Assembly: GCA_017948555.1 (NCBI GenBank)
Contig: JAFMYY010000015.1
Coordinates: forward strand, 1 to 64,000
Source of the DNA: Cesiribacteraceae bacterium YIM B00369
GTDB lineage: Bacteria > Bacteroidota > Bacteroidia > Cytophagales > Cyclobacteriaceae
Direction: 5' to 3'
DNA length: 64,000 nt
Part shown: piece by piece, positions 45,714-54,622 of the stretch
Position numbering within the stretch: the stretch's first letter is position 1
Layout: each line of letters starts with the position of its first letter
Translations under genes and position numbers: made by a program
Notes under the pieces: model-generated
The model's database searches: none
Told to the model about the DNA's origin: nothing
The model's input: the letters and a program-made list of their open reading frames with translations, nothing else

Positions 45714-46679
45714 TCATCTTAAAATAAACCCAAACAGCTTCCGTAAAAACATGCCGCCCCTTCCTTTTATATCCGGAGCCCCTTTCCTGTAAAGGTTTAT
45801 AAAGCCTGCAACGTGGGCCTTTTCCCGCAGGAGCTTAGTTTTACCTGATCTGTTTTTTGTATAAAACTTTTTGGCCCGCTTCATAATTCCGGATTGCGCT
45901 TTGGTCGGCAGCTGATTCCCGATGAATTCCATGGCCAGCAGCAAATCTTCCATGCTTTCCCTGGAATTGTCAGGGGAGGATAATGAACTGTGGTCTTCCC
46001 TGCACTCCACACCGATCTCAGGCGCATAAGCAATGGGGTAATATTTCGCCACCCTTGTCCACATTTCCCAGACGGCACCGAAGGTGGAGCCGTAAAAGCC
46101 GCCATGCTTCCGGAATACTTCCCTTTTTACCACCATCGCACTCAGCGGTATAATATTCCGCTCCGCAATCTGAGGAAGCCAGTCCGGGAGGATTCCCTTA
46201 CGGTCCATCTCAGGAAGCCCGTCACAAATAACTGCTCCCCCGGCATCAATATAGCTGCTGCAGAAAAACGCAGCTCCCGCTTCGCTGTATTGCCAGAGAA
46301 GTTTATCCATCGCCAGATAAAACCCTGGCCTCACCCTGTCGCAGCTGCACAAAAAATGAATGAATTTTCCTTCCGCTTTCTTTACAGCGAGATTAAGAAC
46401 ATCAACAGCTTCGCCCGCTCCTGCTGCTTCACAAATTTCAACCCTTCCCCTTCCGGCAAGGGACACCATTTCTTTTACCTGCGTATCCATTTCCCCTTCC
46501 GCAATAAGCACTATCTGAACATCCTCTTCCGGTAGCTCCTGCGCAAGCACACTTTCAATACATTCTTTAAGAAAAAGGGGTCCTTTCTGGAACAGGATCA
46601 TAACCGACCACATAGGCGTTCGCCTTTTGGAACGGGGATGAGCTGAATAAGAAGAAGAAAGCGTTGACAGACTATCCAT
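45714..46679 (-). CDS. Glycosyltransferase family 2
   Basis: 321 residues from the ATG at 46,679; an ATG 16 codons upstream (46,727) is possible but follows a T-rich stretch. A GT2 core starts PMWSVMILFQKGPLFLKECI and continues with the VLIAEG strand and FIHFLCSCDRVRPGF, which would be the metal-binding DxD region but has CSCDR in its place. A lysine-rich tail follows. The missing clear DxD makes activity uncertain. It is alone on the minus strand next to the divergent second locus. Confidence 0.72.
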   Translation of the reverse strand: MDSLSTLSSSYSAHPRSKRRTPMWSVMILFQKGPLFLKECIESVLAQELPEEDVQIVLIAEGEMDTQVKEMVSLAGRGRVEICEAAGAGEAVDVLNLAVKKAEGKFIHFLCSCDRVRPGFYLAMDKLLWQYSEAGAAFFCSSYIDAGGAVICDGLPEMDRKGILPDWLPQIAERNIIPLSAMVVKREVFRKHGGFYGSTFGAVWEMWTRVAKYYPIAYAPEIGVECREDHSSLSSPDNSRESMEDLLLAMEFIGNQLPTKAQSGIMKRAKKFYTKNRSGKTKLLREKAHVAGFINLYRKGAPDIKGRGGMFLRKLFGFILR

Positions 46680-46770
46680 GTACAATAAGTTAACCTGAAG
46701 GAGTGAAACAACACAGCGCTTTCGCATAACCGAAAAAAAACTTCTGATTCAGCAGGAAAGCAGAGAAAAA

Positions 46771-46778
46771 CAAAATTA
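46771..46778 (-). promoter_or_regulatory. -7 promoter element of the GT2 gene
   Basis: TAATTTTG on the minus strand fits TAnnTTTG, 91 nt before the ATG at 46,679. No -33 box was seen. The gap to 47,180 is AT-rich and otherwise featureless. Confidence 0.45.
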
Positions 46779-47179
46779 TTAAATTATTTGTAAAATAAAT
46801 ACATTATTTACTTAAACATAATATTTTATCACACAAAAATAATATGCACACCCAAACCTTTCTATAGCCCGGCCGTTATGATGATATCCTTAACAGTAAT
46901 GGACAGTTTATATTATTTTATTACATGCCGTAACAATATAAAGTAAAAATTGTAGATGCTTCCGGAAATTCCTTTCTCTCCTCCATTGGTAAGGCAATTA
47001 AATTCTCATTTTACAGAACCTGTTCAATTAGTAATAAAAGGTAACCCGTTCATTACCAATACAGATATGGCAAGCCCGGTGAAAACCGGTGATTGATAAA
47101 ATATTTTTAAAATATATCCACATTTCAAACGAATGAAATAAAATTGAATGATTTTTATTGAATTTTTTGTTAAACCATG

Positions 47180-47210
47180 TTTGTAATTTAAAGATTAGAC
47201 CTTACCTTTG
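47180..47210 (+). promoter_or_regulatory. Complete Bacteroidota promoter of the second locus
   Basis: TTTG (47180-47183), exactly 19 nt, then TACCTTTG (47203-47210) reproduces the Bacteroidota -33/-7 consensus. Transcription would start near 47,215, giving an AT-rich leader of about 80 nt before the receiver gene. This is the best constitutive-type promoter in the window. Confidence 0.8.
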
Positions 47211-47294
47211 GATTTAATATCAATATGCCAAACAAAAATTTAATAATTTAAAGTCATATTTTTTAATTTACTCATATATCAAAATTTTCTACCG

Positions 47295-47681
47295 ATGAAA
47301 AAGAATGTACTTGTTGTTGATGATGACTACTTTATAAGATCTTTATTATTTCTTCTGTTAAAGGAGAAATTTAATGTGGTAACTGCAGAAAACGGACTGG
47401 AAGCAATGCTGGCGCTGGATAAAGAGATTTCCCCTGACCTGATCATTACTGATGTGGACATGCCGGAAATTGACGGATTCCACCTTATAGAACTTCTGAA
47501 GAAGAGCGGCTTCTACCGTGAGGTACCAACCATTGTCCTGACCGGCCATGATGATCCTGCTATAGTTGACAAATTTAAAGACTCCGGTGCCATTAAGTTT
47601 ATAACAAAGCCATTCAATCCGCCGGAGCTCCTGACCCTGATTACCGGACTGTTAAGTGAAAATGAGGTTTTAAGCCACTAA
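47295..47681 (+). CDS. Stand-alone CheY-like receiver protein
   Basis: 128 residues, a receiver domain only. The phosphorylation set is complete: acidic D9, D10 and D11, phospho-acceptor D53 (LIITDVDMPEIDG), T83 (IVLTGHDD) and K105 (FITKPF). With no output domain it must act through a protein partner. It is the first gene of the second polysaccharide locus, 64 bp before a sugar transferase whose N-terminus resembles a receiver. The cognate kinase is not adjacent; the orphan kinase at 14,483 is a conceivable but untested partner. Confidence 0.93.
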   Translation: MKKNVLVVDDDYFIRSLLFLLLKEKFNVVTAENGLEAMLALDKEISPDLIITDVDMPEIDGFHLIELLKKSGFYREVPTIVLTGHDDPAIVDKFKDSGAIKFITKPFNPPELLTLITGLLSENEVLSH

Positions 47682-47745
47682 GCTTCCCCCTTTTCATCCA
47701 CACAGTACCGGACCATTTTTAGTATCCATTCACTCTCTCAAAGAT

Positions 47746-48798
47746 ATGCCTGAAAATAGATTGATCATTTATATTGGGAAGGATTCAAGCGATCCTTTGT
47801 TTTATGACCTTCAGGGGACACAATTTAAAGTGAAATTTTTTAACGACCTGTTTCTGGCTTACTCAGACAGTCTTTCTATTGCTTATTTTCAAAAAGAGCT
47901 GCCTTATGCTTTTGTAATAAAGGAAAATAATAATCAGGAAGAAGTTTTCAAGTTTATCGACAGCTTAAAGAAGTGTCCTCCGCTGGCGCACATTCCTGCC
48001 ATTGTTTACAGCCCTGAAGGCTCAAAAAACAACCTGGCTTTAGCAAAGAAAAAAGGTGCGGATGATTATTATTCCGGCTCCTTTAACCTTCAGGATATGC
48101 TGGACAGGATTGAATTCCTGAACATTATAAAAAAGAAAGGGGGCAGCAAACCGCTTAAAAAGGAGGAATATCCTGATCTGAGGATCTCCACAGCTAAACG
48201 TGTATTTGATATTCTTGTCTCTTTCACTGCCCTCCTGATCTTTAGTCCGGTTCTTTTACTCATTGCCATCGCAATCCGGCTGGAATCTCCGGGCCCCATT
48301 TTTTATATATCTAAAAGAGTAGGCACAGGCTACAGGATTTTTGATTTTTATAAGTTCAGGTCTATGCGCCCCGATGCCGATAAACTGGTAAAGGAAATGA
48401 TGCACCTGAACCAATACAAAACAGCATCGGGTTCGGCCTTTGTAAAATTTGAGAACGACCCCAGAATCACCCGCCTGGGCCAGTTTATCCGCAAAACAAG
48501 CCTTGACGAAATACCTCAGCTGTTCAATGTACTGAGAGGCGATATGTCTATTGTAGGCAACCGTCCGCTCCCGCTCTACGAGGCAGAGCAAATTACAAAG
48601 GACCTGTGGTCTAAGCGCTTCCTTGCCCCGGCCGGCATTACAGGACTGTGGCAGGTAACCAAAAGAGGAAAGAAAGAAATGTCGGTGGAAGAACGCATTG
48701 ACCTGGACATGGCCTATGCAGATAATTGTACTATCTGGGATGATTTAAAGATTGTGGCCCTTACCTTTCCTGCTTTGCTGCAGAAGGAAAGCGTTTAA
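47746..48798 (+). CDS. Sugar-phosphate transferase fused to a degenerate receiver-like domain
   Basis: 350 residues. Residues about 150-350 form a monotopic initiating phosphoglycosyl transferase: membrane hairpin DILVSFTALLIFSPVLLLI, FYKFRSM (201-207), catalytic Asp-Glu in TSLDEIPQLFNVL and GDMSIVGNRPLP. Residues about 5-127 look like a receiver fold (LPYAFVIKE, HIPAIVYSPEG, KKKGADDYYSGSF), but the phospho-acceptor Asp is replaced (K59/E60 region) and the Thr-Lys pair is lost (S89; SG at 110-111). So phosphorylation is unlikely. It lacks the N-terminal helices of the two WcaJ-type enzymes. The third initiating enzyme in the window. Confidence 0.85.
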   Translation: MPENRLIIYIGKDSSDPLFYDLQGTQFKVKFFNDLFLAYSDSLSIAYFQKELPYAFVIKENNNQEEVFKFIDSLKKCPPLAHIPAIVYSPEGSKNNLALAKKKGADDYYSGSFNLQDMLDRIEFLNIIKKKGGSKPLKKEEYPDLRISTAKRVFDILVSFTALLIFSPVLLLIAIAIRLESPGPIFYISKRVGTGYRIFDFYKFRSMRPDADKLVKEMMHLNQYKTASGSAFVKFENDPRITRLGQFIRKTSLDEIPQLFNVLRGDMSIVGNRPLPLYEAEQITKDLWSKRFLAPAGITGLWQVTKRGKKEMSVEERIDLDMAYADNCTIWDDLKIVALTFPALLQKESV

Positions 48799-49085
48799 CT
48801 TTCTTTCCCCTAAAGGAAACCGGAATGCACTAAAGATTATATACCCTTTATATTCAATACGTTAGCTGTAAATCAATTTATTTTTAAGAAGGTAAACTAA
48901 ACACGGTCCGGAAAAATCGCTAAAAAAACGTGGAATACAGAACAGGAAAATATAATTAAAGTGAAATTTTTTCCATTAATTTTTATTTATTGCGTGGCTT
49001 TTTTATTACTTTTACGAAATAATATTACATAAGCATTAATATCAGTTAATCCGTTTCCGGCTCTTTTACAAAAGCAAAGTATATA

Positions 49086-49856
49086 ATGAAAAAACTAATT
49101 TTATCTCTTTTTCTCAGCCTGCAGTGCCTGATTGTTCCGGCACAGACACAGGGCCAGATCAGCCAGAATGACTGGCAGGAAAAATTCTTCCAGTCTTCGG
49201 AGGTGATTCTTCCCCTGCTGTTTGATGCGGCTATTAAAAATTCAGGCCAGCAGGAAAGTCTTGAACTGGGAAGAGAAATGGCCTATGAAGAAAGTAAGAT
49301 TATCAGGAAAGAAATCTTTACAAACATTTCCATTGGCGGAAATTACAGTTATGGCACTTCTTTGAACATGCTCCGTTTTGGCAGTAACTTTCAAAATATT
49401 GACATGGATATGTTTGGTTTCAATGCATTCAGACTTCCTTCCTCTGCCATGTACAGCACAGGCCTTACCGTAGCACTGCCGGTTGGCCAGTTCCTTACCC
49501 GCCACAATAAGATCAAAAGACATGAGCTGCTCCAGAAATCCATTATGGCTGAAAGCAAGTCCTCTCAGATGGAGATCAGAAAGGTGGTAATCGGACTGTA
49601 CCAGGACATAGTTCTGGCCAAGGCGGAGCTGGAGCTTAACCAGGATGCCTACCAGACTGCCAGTGTTCACTATAAACTTGCAGAAAAGCAGTTAGCCTCC
49701 GGCGAAATAATGCTCAGTGAAATGTCTGTAATACAGGAAACCTATACCAGAGCAGCTATAGCGAAAGAAACTGCCAAGGTAAGATACGAGACTACCTTCC
49801 TGTACATGGAGGAACTGATTGGAATGAGAGTTAAAGATTTATTAAATACGTTATGA
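49086..49856 (+). CDS. Half-length TolC-like outer-membrane protein
   Basis: 256 residues, about half of a normal TolC protomer. A signal peptide (MKKLILSLFLSLQCLIVPAQ) is followed by a helix, two beta-strand regions (FTNISIGGNYSYG and STGLTVALPVG) and a long helical stretch ending ALAKETAK-like heptads. That is a single TolC repeat (helix-strand-strand-helices) where TolC has two. Its stop overlaps the start of the co-polymerase gene by 4 bp, so the two are translationally coupled. It may form the outer-membrane exit for this polysaccharide. A weak -7-like TACTTTTA lies about 75 bp upstream. Confidence 0.78.
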   Translation: MKKLILSLFLSLQCLIVPAQTQGQISQNDWQEKFFQSSEVILPLLFDAAIKNSGQQESLELGREMAYEESKIIRKEIFTNISIGGNYSYGTSLNMLRFGSNFQNIDMDMFGFNAFRLPSSAMYSTGLTVALPVGQFLTRHNKIKRHELLQKSIMAESKSSQMEIRKVVIGLYQDIVLAKAELELNQDAYQTASVHYKLAEKQLASGEIMLSEMSVIQETYTRAAIAKETAKVRYETTFLYMEELIGMRVKDLLNTL

Positions 49857-52063
49857 ATATTAAAGATATAACCCGGATTTTACGACATAACTGGTTGTGG
49901 CTCCTTATACTGCCCCTCATTACAGCAGCCTCTATATTCTATTTTACCCTGAATACGGCCGAAGAATACACTTCAGACATGGTATTCTATACCGGAATTG
50001 CTTCCGGCATCAGTCTCTCGGGGGATAGCCCCGGTAACCAGTATGCGGCAAGCAAAGCATACAGCAACCTCTTATCCCTTTTTAACTCCAGGGATACCAA
50101 GCGGGACGTAGCGCTCCGTTTATTAGCTTCCCATTTAATGCTGGAGAAGTATGACCCTAAAGTGATGAGTCCGGAAAGTTACGAACACCTGAATGAGTTA
50201 ATTCCGGTTCCGCTAAGGAAACAGCTGGTTGGTAAAACAAAGGAAGAGACATTTTTAAATCTTACCAATTACTATAAAGCAGATAGTAAAAATGAAATTT
50301 ATACGCTGCTTCATTCTGAAGAGCCATATTATTCATTTGAGGCTCTTAAGGCCCTGAAAGCCAACAACCTGAATAACAGCGATCTTGTAAAGATTGAATA
50401 CTCAAGTCCTGATCCGGTTATCTGCCGCAGTACACTTGAGTTGTTAAGCGGCACTTTTATAGGAAAGCATAAGGAGATTATGGAGGGACAGAATGAATCT
50501 GTGCTTGACTACTACAAAGCTTCCACTTCAAAGGCTTATGAAAGACTGGAAAATGCAGAGCAGCAGCTTCTGGATTTTTATGCAAAAAACCAGATCATAA
50601 ATTATAATGATCAGGCAAGCAATATTGCCAGTGGCAAACAGGCTCTGGCTCAGCAGTACAACGAACTTGAAATGCAATATTCCGGTGCTTATGCAGCACT
50701 TAAGGCGGTGGAAGAAAAACTGAAAGGCAGGGGGGCATCCAGCCTTTACAGCCAGGAAATAATGCAGCTTAAACGGCAGCTGGGGAACCTCAATACAAAA
50801 ATTGCGGAACAGGAAGTTTATTCTAAAGGGCAGGCTACCGGGGCCGGAGCTGTTGAACTGGCCCGTCTGAAGCAGGAGGCCGCCACAACAGCGGCAAGTA
50901 TTCAGGAAAGTATGAATAAATACTACAGCCAGACACAATCTGTGGATGGCATTAACAGTAAAGCGCTGCTGGATGACTGGATTAAAAACACAGTGCTTGT
51001 GGAAGAGCTGAAGGGCAAACTCCTTACAATTGGCAGGCAGCGGGACAAATTCGGCAAGGAATATGAAAAGATGGCGCCTTTAGGAGCTGAGCTCAGGAAA
51101 ATTGAACGTGAGCTGGAAATGGCGCAGAAAGAGTATTTTGCCCTGGTAAACGGCTTAAATCAAAGCCAGGTGAACAAGCAAAATATTGAGCTCACATCAA
51201 ATTTAAAGGTAATTGACCATCCTTTCCTTCCTACTAAACCATCGGAATCGAAGCGTTTGATACTTATTGTTTTTGGTGCATTTGCTGTTTTTTTTGTTAC
51301 CCTCTCTGTATTAGTAGCAATAGAATTACTGGATAACAAACTGAAAAACACACAGATTACCCAAAGAATAACAGGGCTCCCTGTATTGGGAGCGCTTCCT
51401 TTGCTTGATAGCAGAAATAAGGAAGACCAGATTAAACTTAAATGGGTTCAGGACCACCTCTCCCGCCAGGTATTGCTGAAAATGCAGCAGAAAAAGGATA
51501 CTTCAGGCCCATATGTAATTGGCGTGGTAAGTAGCCTGGGTAGCGAAGGCAAAAGTACTTTTGTAAGCATACTGGCACATAAGCTAAACAGCCTTGGTGT
51601 AAAAACCCTTAGTATGTTTCCTGATAACCACGCAGGTTTTATAGCACCCGGAAACAATGTTACTTTTTACTCTCCTCTACAAGGCATAAACCAGAATGCT
51701 TCTGTGGATGCCCTTGCGGAAAGGCAGTCTTCGGATTACAACGTAGTGATTGTGGAGTTTCCTCCCCTTCTGGAGGCCACCTACCCGGTATCCCTTTTTA
51801 AACAGCTGGATCTTGGCCTTTATACCATTTCGGCAAGCAGGGAATGGCAGGCCGCAGATAAAAAGACATTACAACTGGTACAGGATATTACAAATTCTCC
51901 TTTTGAGGTATTTCTGAACGGAATACAGCCGGAAGAATCTGAAGATTTAAACGGGGTGCAGCTGAGCACGATCAGTATAAAAAAACATAAAAAGCTCCAG
52001 GCATCGAAAAAAGAAGAATTAAAAGCAGGAAAAGTGGCCGGTGCTTTAAAGCCATCAGCATAA
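49853..52063 (+). CDS. GumC/Wzc-like co-polymerase with degenerate kinase domain
   Basis: 736 residues. Membrane helices lie at about 14-32 and 468-490 with a periplasmic Wzz domain and long coiled coils between. The cytoplasmic P-loop domain keeps Walker A GSEGKST (563-569), but the Walker A' DxDxR motif is missing (MFPDNHAGF follows strand 2) and Walker B has Glu for Asp (VVIVEFPP, 631-638). No tyrosine occurs after residue 657; the tail is lysine- and alanine-rich. Autokinase activity is therefore unlikely, in contrast to the 38,630-41,014 protein. It probably sets chain length. Confidence 0.88.
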   Translation: MNIKDITRILRHNWLWLLILPLITAASIFYFTLNTAEEYTSDMVFYTGIASGISLSGDSPGNQYAASKAYSNLLSLFNSRDTKRDVALRLLASHLMLEKYDPKVMSPESYEHLNELIPVPLRKQLVGKTKEETFLNLTNYYKADSKNEIYTLLHSEEPYYSFEALKALKANNLNNSDLVKIEYSSPDPVICRSTLELLSGTFIGKHKEIMEGQNESVLDYYKASTSKAYERLENAEQQLLDFYAKNQIINYNDQASNIASGKQALAQQYNELEMQYSGAYAALKAVEEKLKGRGASSLYSQEIMQLKRQLGNLNTKIAEQEVYSKGQATGAGAVELARLKQEAATTAASIQESMNKYYSQTQSVDGINSKALLDDWIKNTVLVEELKGKLLTIGRQRDKFGKEYEKMAPLGAELRKIERELEMAQKEYFALVNGLNQSQVNKQNIELTSNLKVIDHPFLPTKPSESKRLILIVFGAFAVFFVTLSVLVAIELLDNKLKNTQITQRITGLPVLGALPLLDSRNKEDQIKLKWVQDHLSRQVLLKMQQKKDTSGPYVIGVVSSLGSEGKSTFVSILAHKLNSLGVKTLSMFPDNHAGFIAPGNNVTFYSPLQGINQNASVDALAERQSSDYNVVIVEFPPLLEATYPVSLFKQLDLGLYTISASREWQAADKKTLQLVQDITNSPFEVFLNGIQPEESEDLNGVQLSTISIKKHKKLQASKKEELKAGKVAGALKPSA

Positions 52064-52078
52064 AATTATTATAATAAC

Positions 52079-52103
52079 CCTCCGGGAAATAAAAGCCCGG
52101 AGG
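52079..52103 (+). terminator. Hairpin between co-polymerase and polymerase genes
   Basis: An 8-bp GC-rich stem (CCTCCGGG at 52079-52086 with 52096-52103) and a 9-nt loop. Only a weak T-stretch follows, so it may attenuate rather than end transcription. Confidence 0.5.
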
Positions 52104-52187
52104 CTTAAGCTTTATTACGCTTACAGAATTACCGGACCATTAACCTTAAGCTCCGGATAATTTTAAGATCAACTATAAAAACACTGC

Positions 52188-53630
52188 ATGCCTCAGCCAA
52201 CCTTTTTAACGCAACCGGGAAAAGCCGGATTTCTTTGGCCTGCCATGTTGGTTACAGCCATACTAACCGGCTGGGCAACTGCCAGCCTTGGAGTATTTGT
52301 GCCCGGCGCCTTATTAGCGCTGGTTATAGTGGCAATTGCTACAGCAGTTATTTATAACAGGCCAAAGCTGGGAATTATAACCTTCATTACATTCTGCTTT
52401 ACCCATTCTATTTTTGGCCGGGAAATAGGTGGTGGAATACCTTACCAGAACTTGTGTTTTGCATTGATAGGGCTATCACTGGTGGCCGCCTTACTAAAGC
52501 GGGATCCGCGGTATGAATGGGCTAATACTAAAACAGACCTGTGTTACCTCGGCTATGCATGGATGGCTATAAATTTACTGCAGCTGTTGAATTCAGGCGG
52601 TAACTTTATGGGCTGGCTGGCAGATGTTAAATATCCGCTTTTATGGGTAATGATCATCCCCCTCAGCCTGGCCATGTTTAACAAAAAAAAGGACCTTGAC
52701 CTGTTCCTGATCCTGATCATCTGTCTGTCGCTTTTTGCCGCATTCTGGGGAATAAAGCAGGTTAAAATTGGCCTTACACCGGCCGAAAGATCCTTTGTGG
52801 TAAGCTCCCCCACCCACCTTATTTTTGGCAAACTCAGAGTTTTTTCATTTTATTCTGATGCAGGGCAGTTTGGTGCATCCATGGCGCACCTGTGTGTTAT
52901 TTCGATAGTTTTAGCCTTAGGGCCTTTCAAAAAGTGGAAGCGCATTTTATGTGCCATTGCTTCCCTGTTTTTTCTGCATGGCATGTTTACCTCCGGTACA
53001 AGGGGGGCACTTTTTGCCCTTGTAACAGGAGCCTTCCTCTTTCTGGTGCTGACCAAAAACTTCAGGGTAATTATATTAGGAGGTGCGGTAGCTTTAACGG
53101 GCCTGTTTTTCCTGAAGTATACCTATATCGCTCATGATGTGTATGAAATCAGGAGAATGCGTACCGCGCTCAATCCGGATGACCCTTCCCTGCATGTAAG
53201 GTTGCTGAATCAGGCAAAACTCGCAGAATACCTGAAGGACTACCCGTTTGGCGGAGGTGTGGGATCCATTGGCTATGCAGCAAAGGAATATGACCGGAGT
53301 TCATTTCTTGCTTCTATCCCCCCGGACAGTTTTTGGGTAAAGGTATGGGCAATGTATGGTATTACAGGCCTGGTAATATGGTTTGGATTGATGATGTATA
53401 TTATTGGTAAGTGTTGTGGCATTGTGTGGAATATACACGACAGAGGATTAAAGTATAAACTGATTGCTTTAACCGCAGGTTCGGCCGGTATTTTTCTTTG
53501 CAGCTATGGCAATGAGGTAATCAACTTCATGCCCTCTTCTGTGATCGTTTATTTTTCATGGGCTTTTGTTTTTCTGGGCCCTAAACTCGACAAGCAAAAC
53601 AAGCTTCAAAACTTACCAGATCATGCATAA
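52188..53630 (+). CDS. O-antigen ligase/Wzy-like polymerase
   Basis: 480 residues with about 11-12 hydrophobic helices. The family region SGTRGALFALVTGAFLFLVL followed by a periplasmic loop with DPSLHVRLLNQAKLAEYL matches the Wzy_C (O-antigen ligase) domain. As the only polymerase in this locus, it probably joins repeat units of the second polysaccharide. Its stop lies inside the next gene's start region (8-bp overlap). Confidence 0.88.
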   Translation: MPQPTFLTQPGKAGFLWPAMLVTAILTGWATASLGVFVPGALLALVIVAIATAVIYNRPKLGIITFITFCFTHSIFGREIGGGIPYQNLCFALIGLSLVAALLKRDPRYEWANTKTDLCYLGYAWMAINLLQLLNSGGNFMGWLADVKYPLLWVMIIPLSLAMFNKKKDLDLFLILIICLSLFAAFWGIKQVKIGLTPAERSFVVSSPTHLIFGKLRVFSFYSDAGQFGASMAHLCVISIVLALGPFKKWKRILCAIASLFFLHGMFTSGTRGALFALVTGAFLFLVLTKNFRVIILGGAVALTGLFFLKYTYIAHDVYEIRRMRTALNPDDPSLHVRLLNQAKLAEYLKDYPFGGGVGSIGYAAKEYDRSSFLASIPPDSFWVKVWAMYGITGLVIWFGLMMYIIGKCCGIVWNIHDRGLKYKLIALTAGSAGIFLCSYGNEVINFMPSSVIVYFSWAFVFLGPKLDKQNKLQNLPDHA

Positions 53631-54573
53631 ACCATTGGTTTCAATTATTTCAGTAAATTTTAACCAGGCCAGGGTTACCTGCCAGATGCTTGCTTCCCTG
53701 GAAAAAGTAAGTTACCCTGCCGTGGAAGTGATTATTGTGGACAATGCCTCTCCTTCTGACGACCCGGGCTGTATTGAAGAGGAGTATCCCCATGTGAAGC
53801 TTATCCGCTCACAAAAGAATTTAGGTTTTGCAGGAGGAAATAACCTTGGCATAGCTGAAGCAAGGGGAGAATATTTACTGTTCCTGAACAATGATACAGA
53901 AGTTGATCCGCATTTTCTGGAACCCCTGGTGGAGCTGTTTGAAAAGAATGAAACAGCAGGAATAGCCTCTCCAAAGATTATTTATTACGGAACTGACCTG
54001 ATCCAGTATGCAGGATCTAAAGGCATAAACCCCTGGACAGGCAGAAGCATTACCATTGGCCACCTTGAAAAAGACCGGGGCCAGCACAATAAATCCATTA
54101 GAACAGAACTGGCGGATGGTGCTGCTATAATGGTTCCAAGGAAGGTAATACAAAAAGTTGGGTTAATGCCCGAGCTCTTTTTTCTATATTATGAAGAACT
54201 GGATTGGGTTGAGAGTATAAAAAGAGCCGGTTATAGCTGCCATTATATCGCAGAGTCCACCATTTACCATAAAGAGTCAATTTCAGTAGGAAAGGAATCG
54301 GTTTTAAAAACCTATTACATGAATCGGAACAGACTCTTATACATCCGGAGAAATACTAAAGGAGCCGCCTTTTTAAGCAGTTCACTGGTGTTTCTTCTGG
54401 CGGCAATTCCAAAGAAAGCGCTGGGCTATGGCCTGAAGCGGGAATGGAAACACCTGAAGGCACTCAGCCGCGGCTTGTGGTGGAATATAGCAAACACTAA
54501 TGTACATCATCATTTACCATATAAAGCAACAACATCCTCATATAAAGAACAGAAACAGGTGGTTTTAAAATAA
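53623..54573 (+). CDS. Glycosyltransferase family 2
   Basis: 316 residues from the ATG at 53,623, which overlaps the polymerase stop; the longer frame from 53,566 is rejected. The GT-A core shows VSIISVNFNQARVTCQML, VIIVDNASPSD, KNLGFAGGNNLGIAEARG and the DxD-like NNDTEVDP near residue 90. A long C-terminal amphipathic segment suggests membrane attachment. Rhamnosyl-type GT2 enzymes share this pattern. Confidence 0.93.
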   Translation: MHKPLVSIISVNFNQARVTCQMLASLEKVSYPAVEVIIVDNASPSDDPGCIEEEYPHVKLIRSQKNLGFAGGNNLGIAEARGEYLLFLNNDTEVDPHFLEPLVELFEKNETAGIASPKIIYYGTDLIQYAGSKGINPWTGRSITIGHLEKDRGQHNKSIRTELADGAAIMVPRKVIQKVGLMPELFFLYYEELDWVESIKRAGYSCHYIAESTIYHKESISVGKESVLKTYYMNRNRLLYIRRNTKGAAFLSSSLVFLLAAIPKKALGYGLKREWKHLKALSRGLWWNIANTNVHHHLPYKATTSSYKEQKQVVLK

Positions 54574-54622
54574 GAACCCCGTCAGGATATTCCTTTTTGT
54601 AAAACTCTCAACCTCCCATTCC

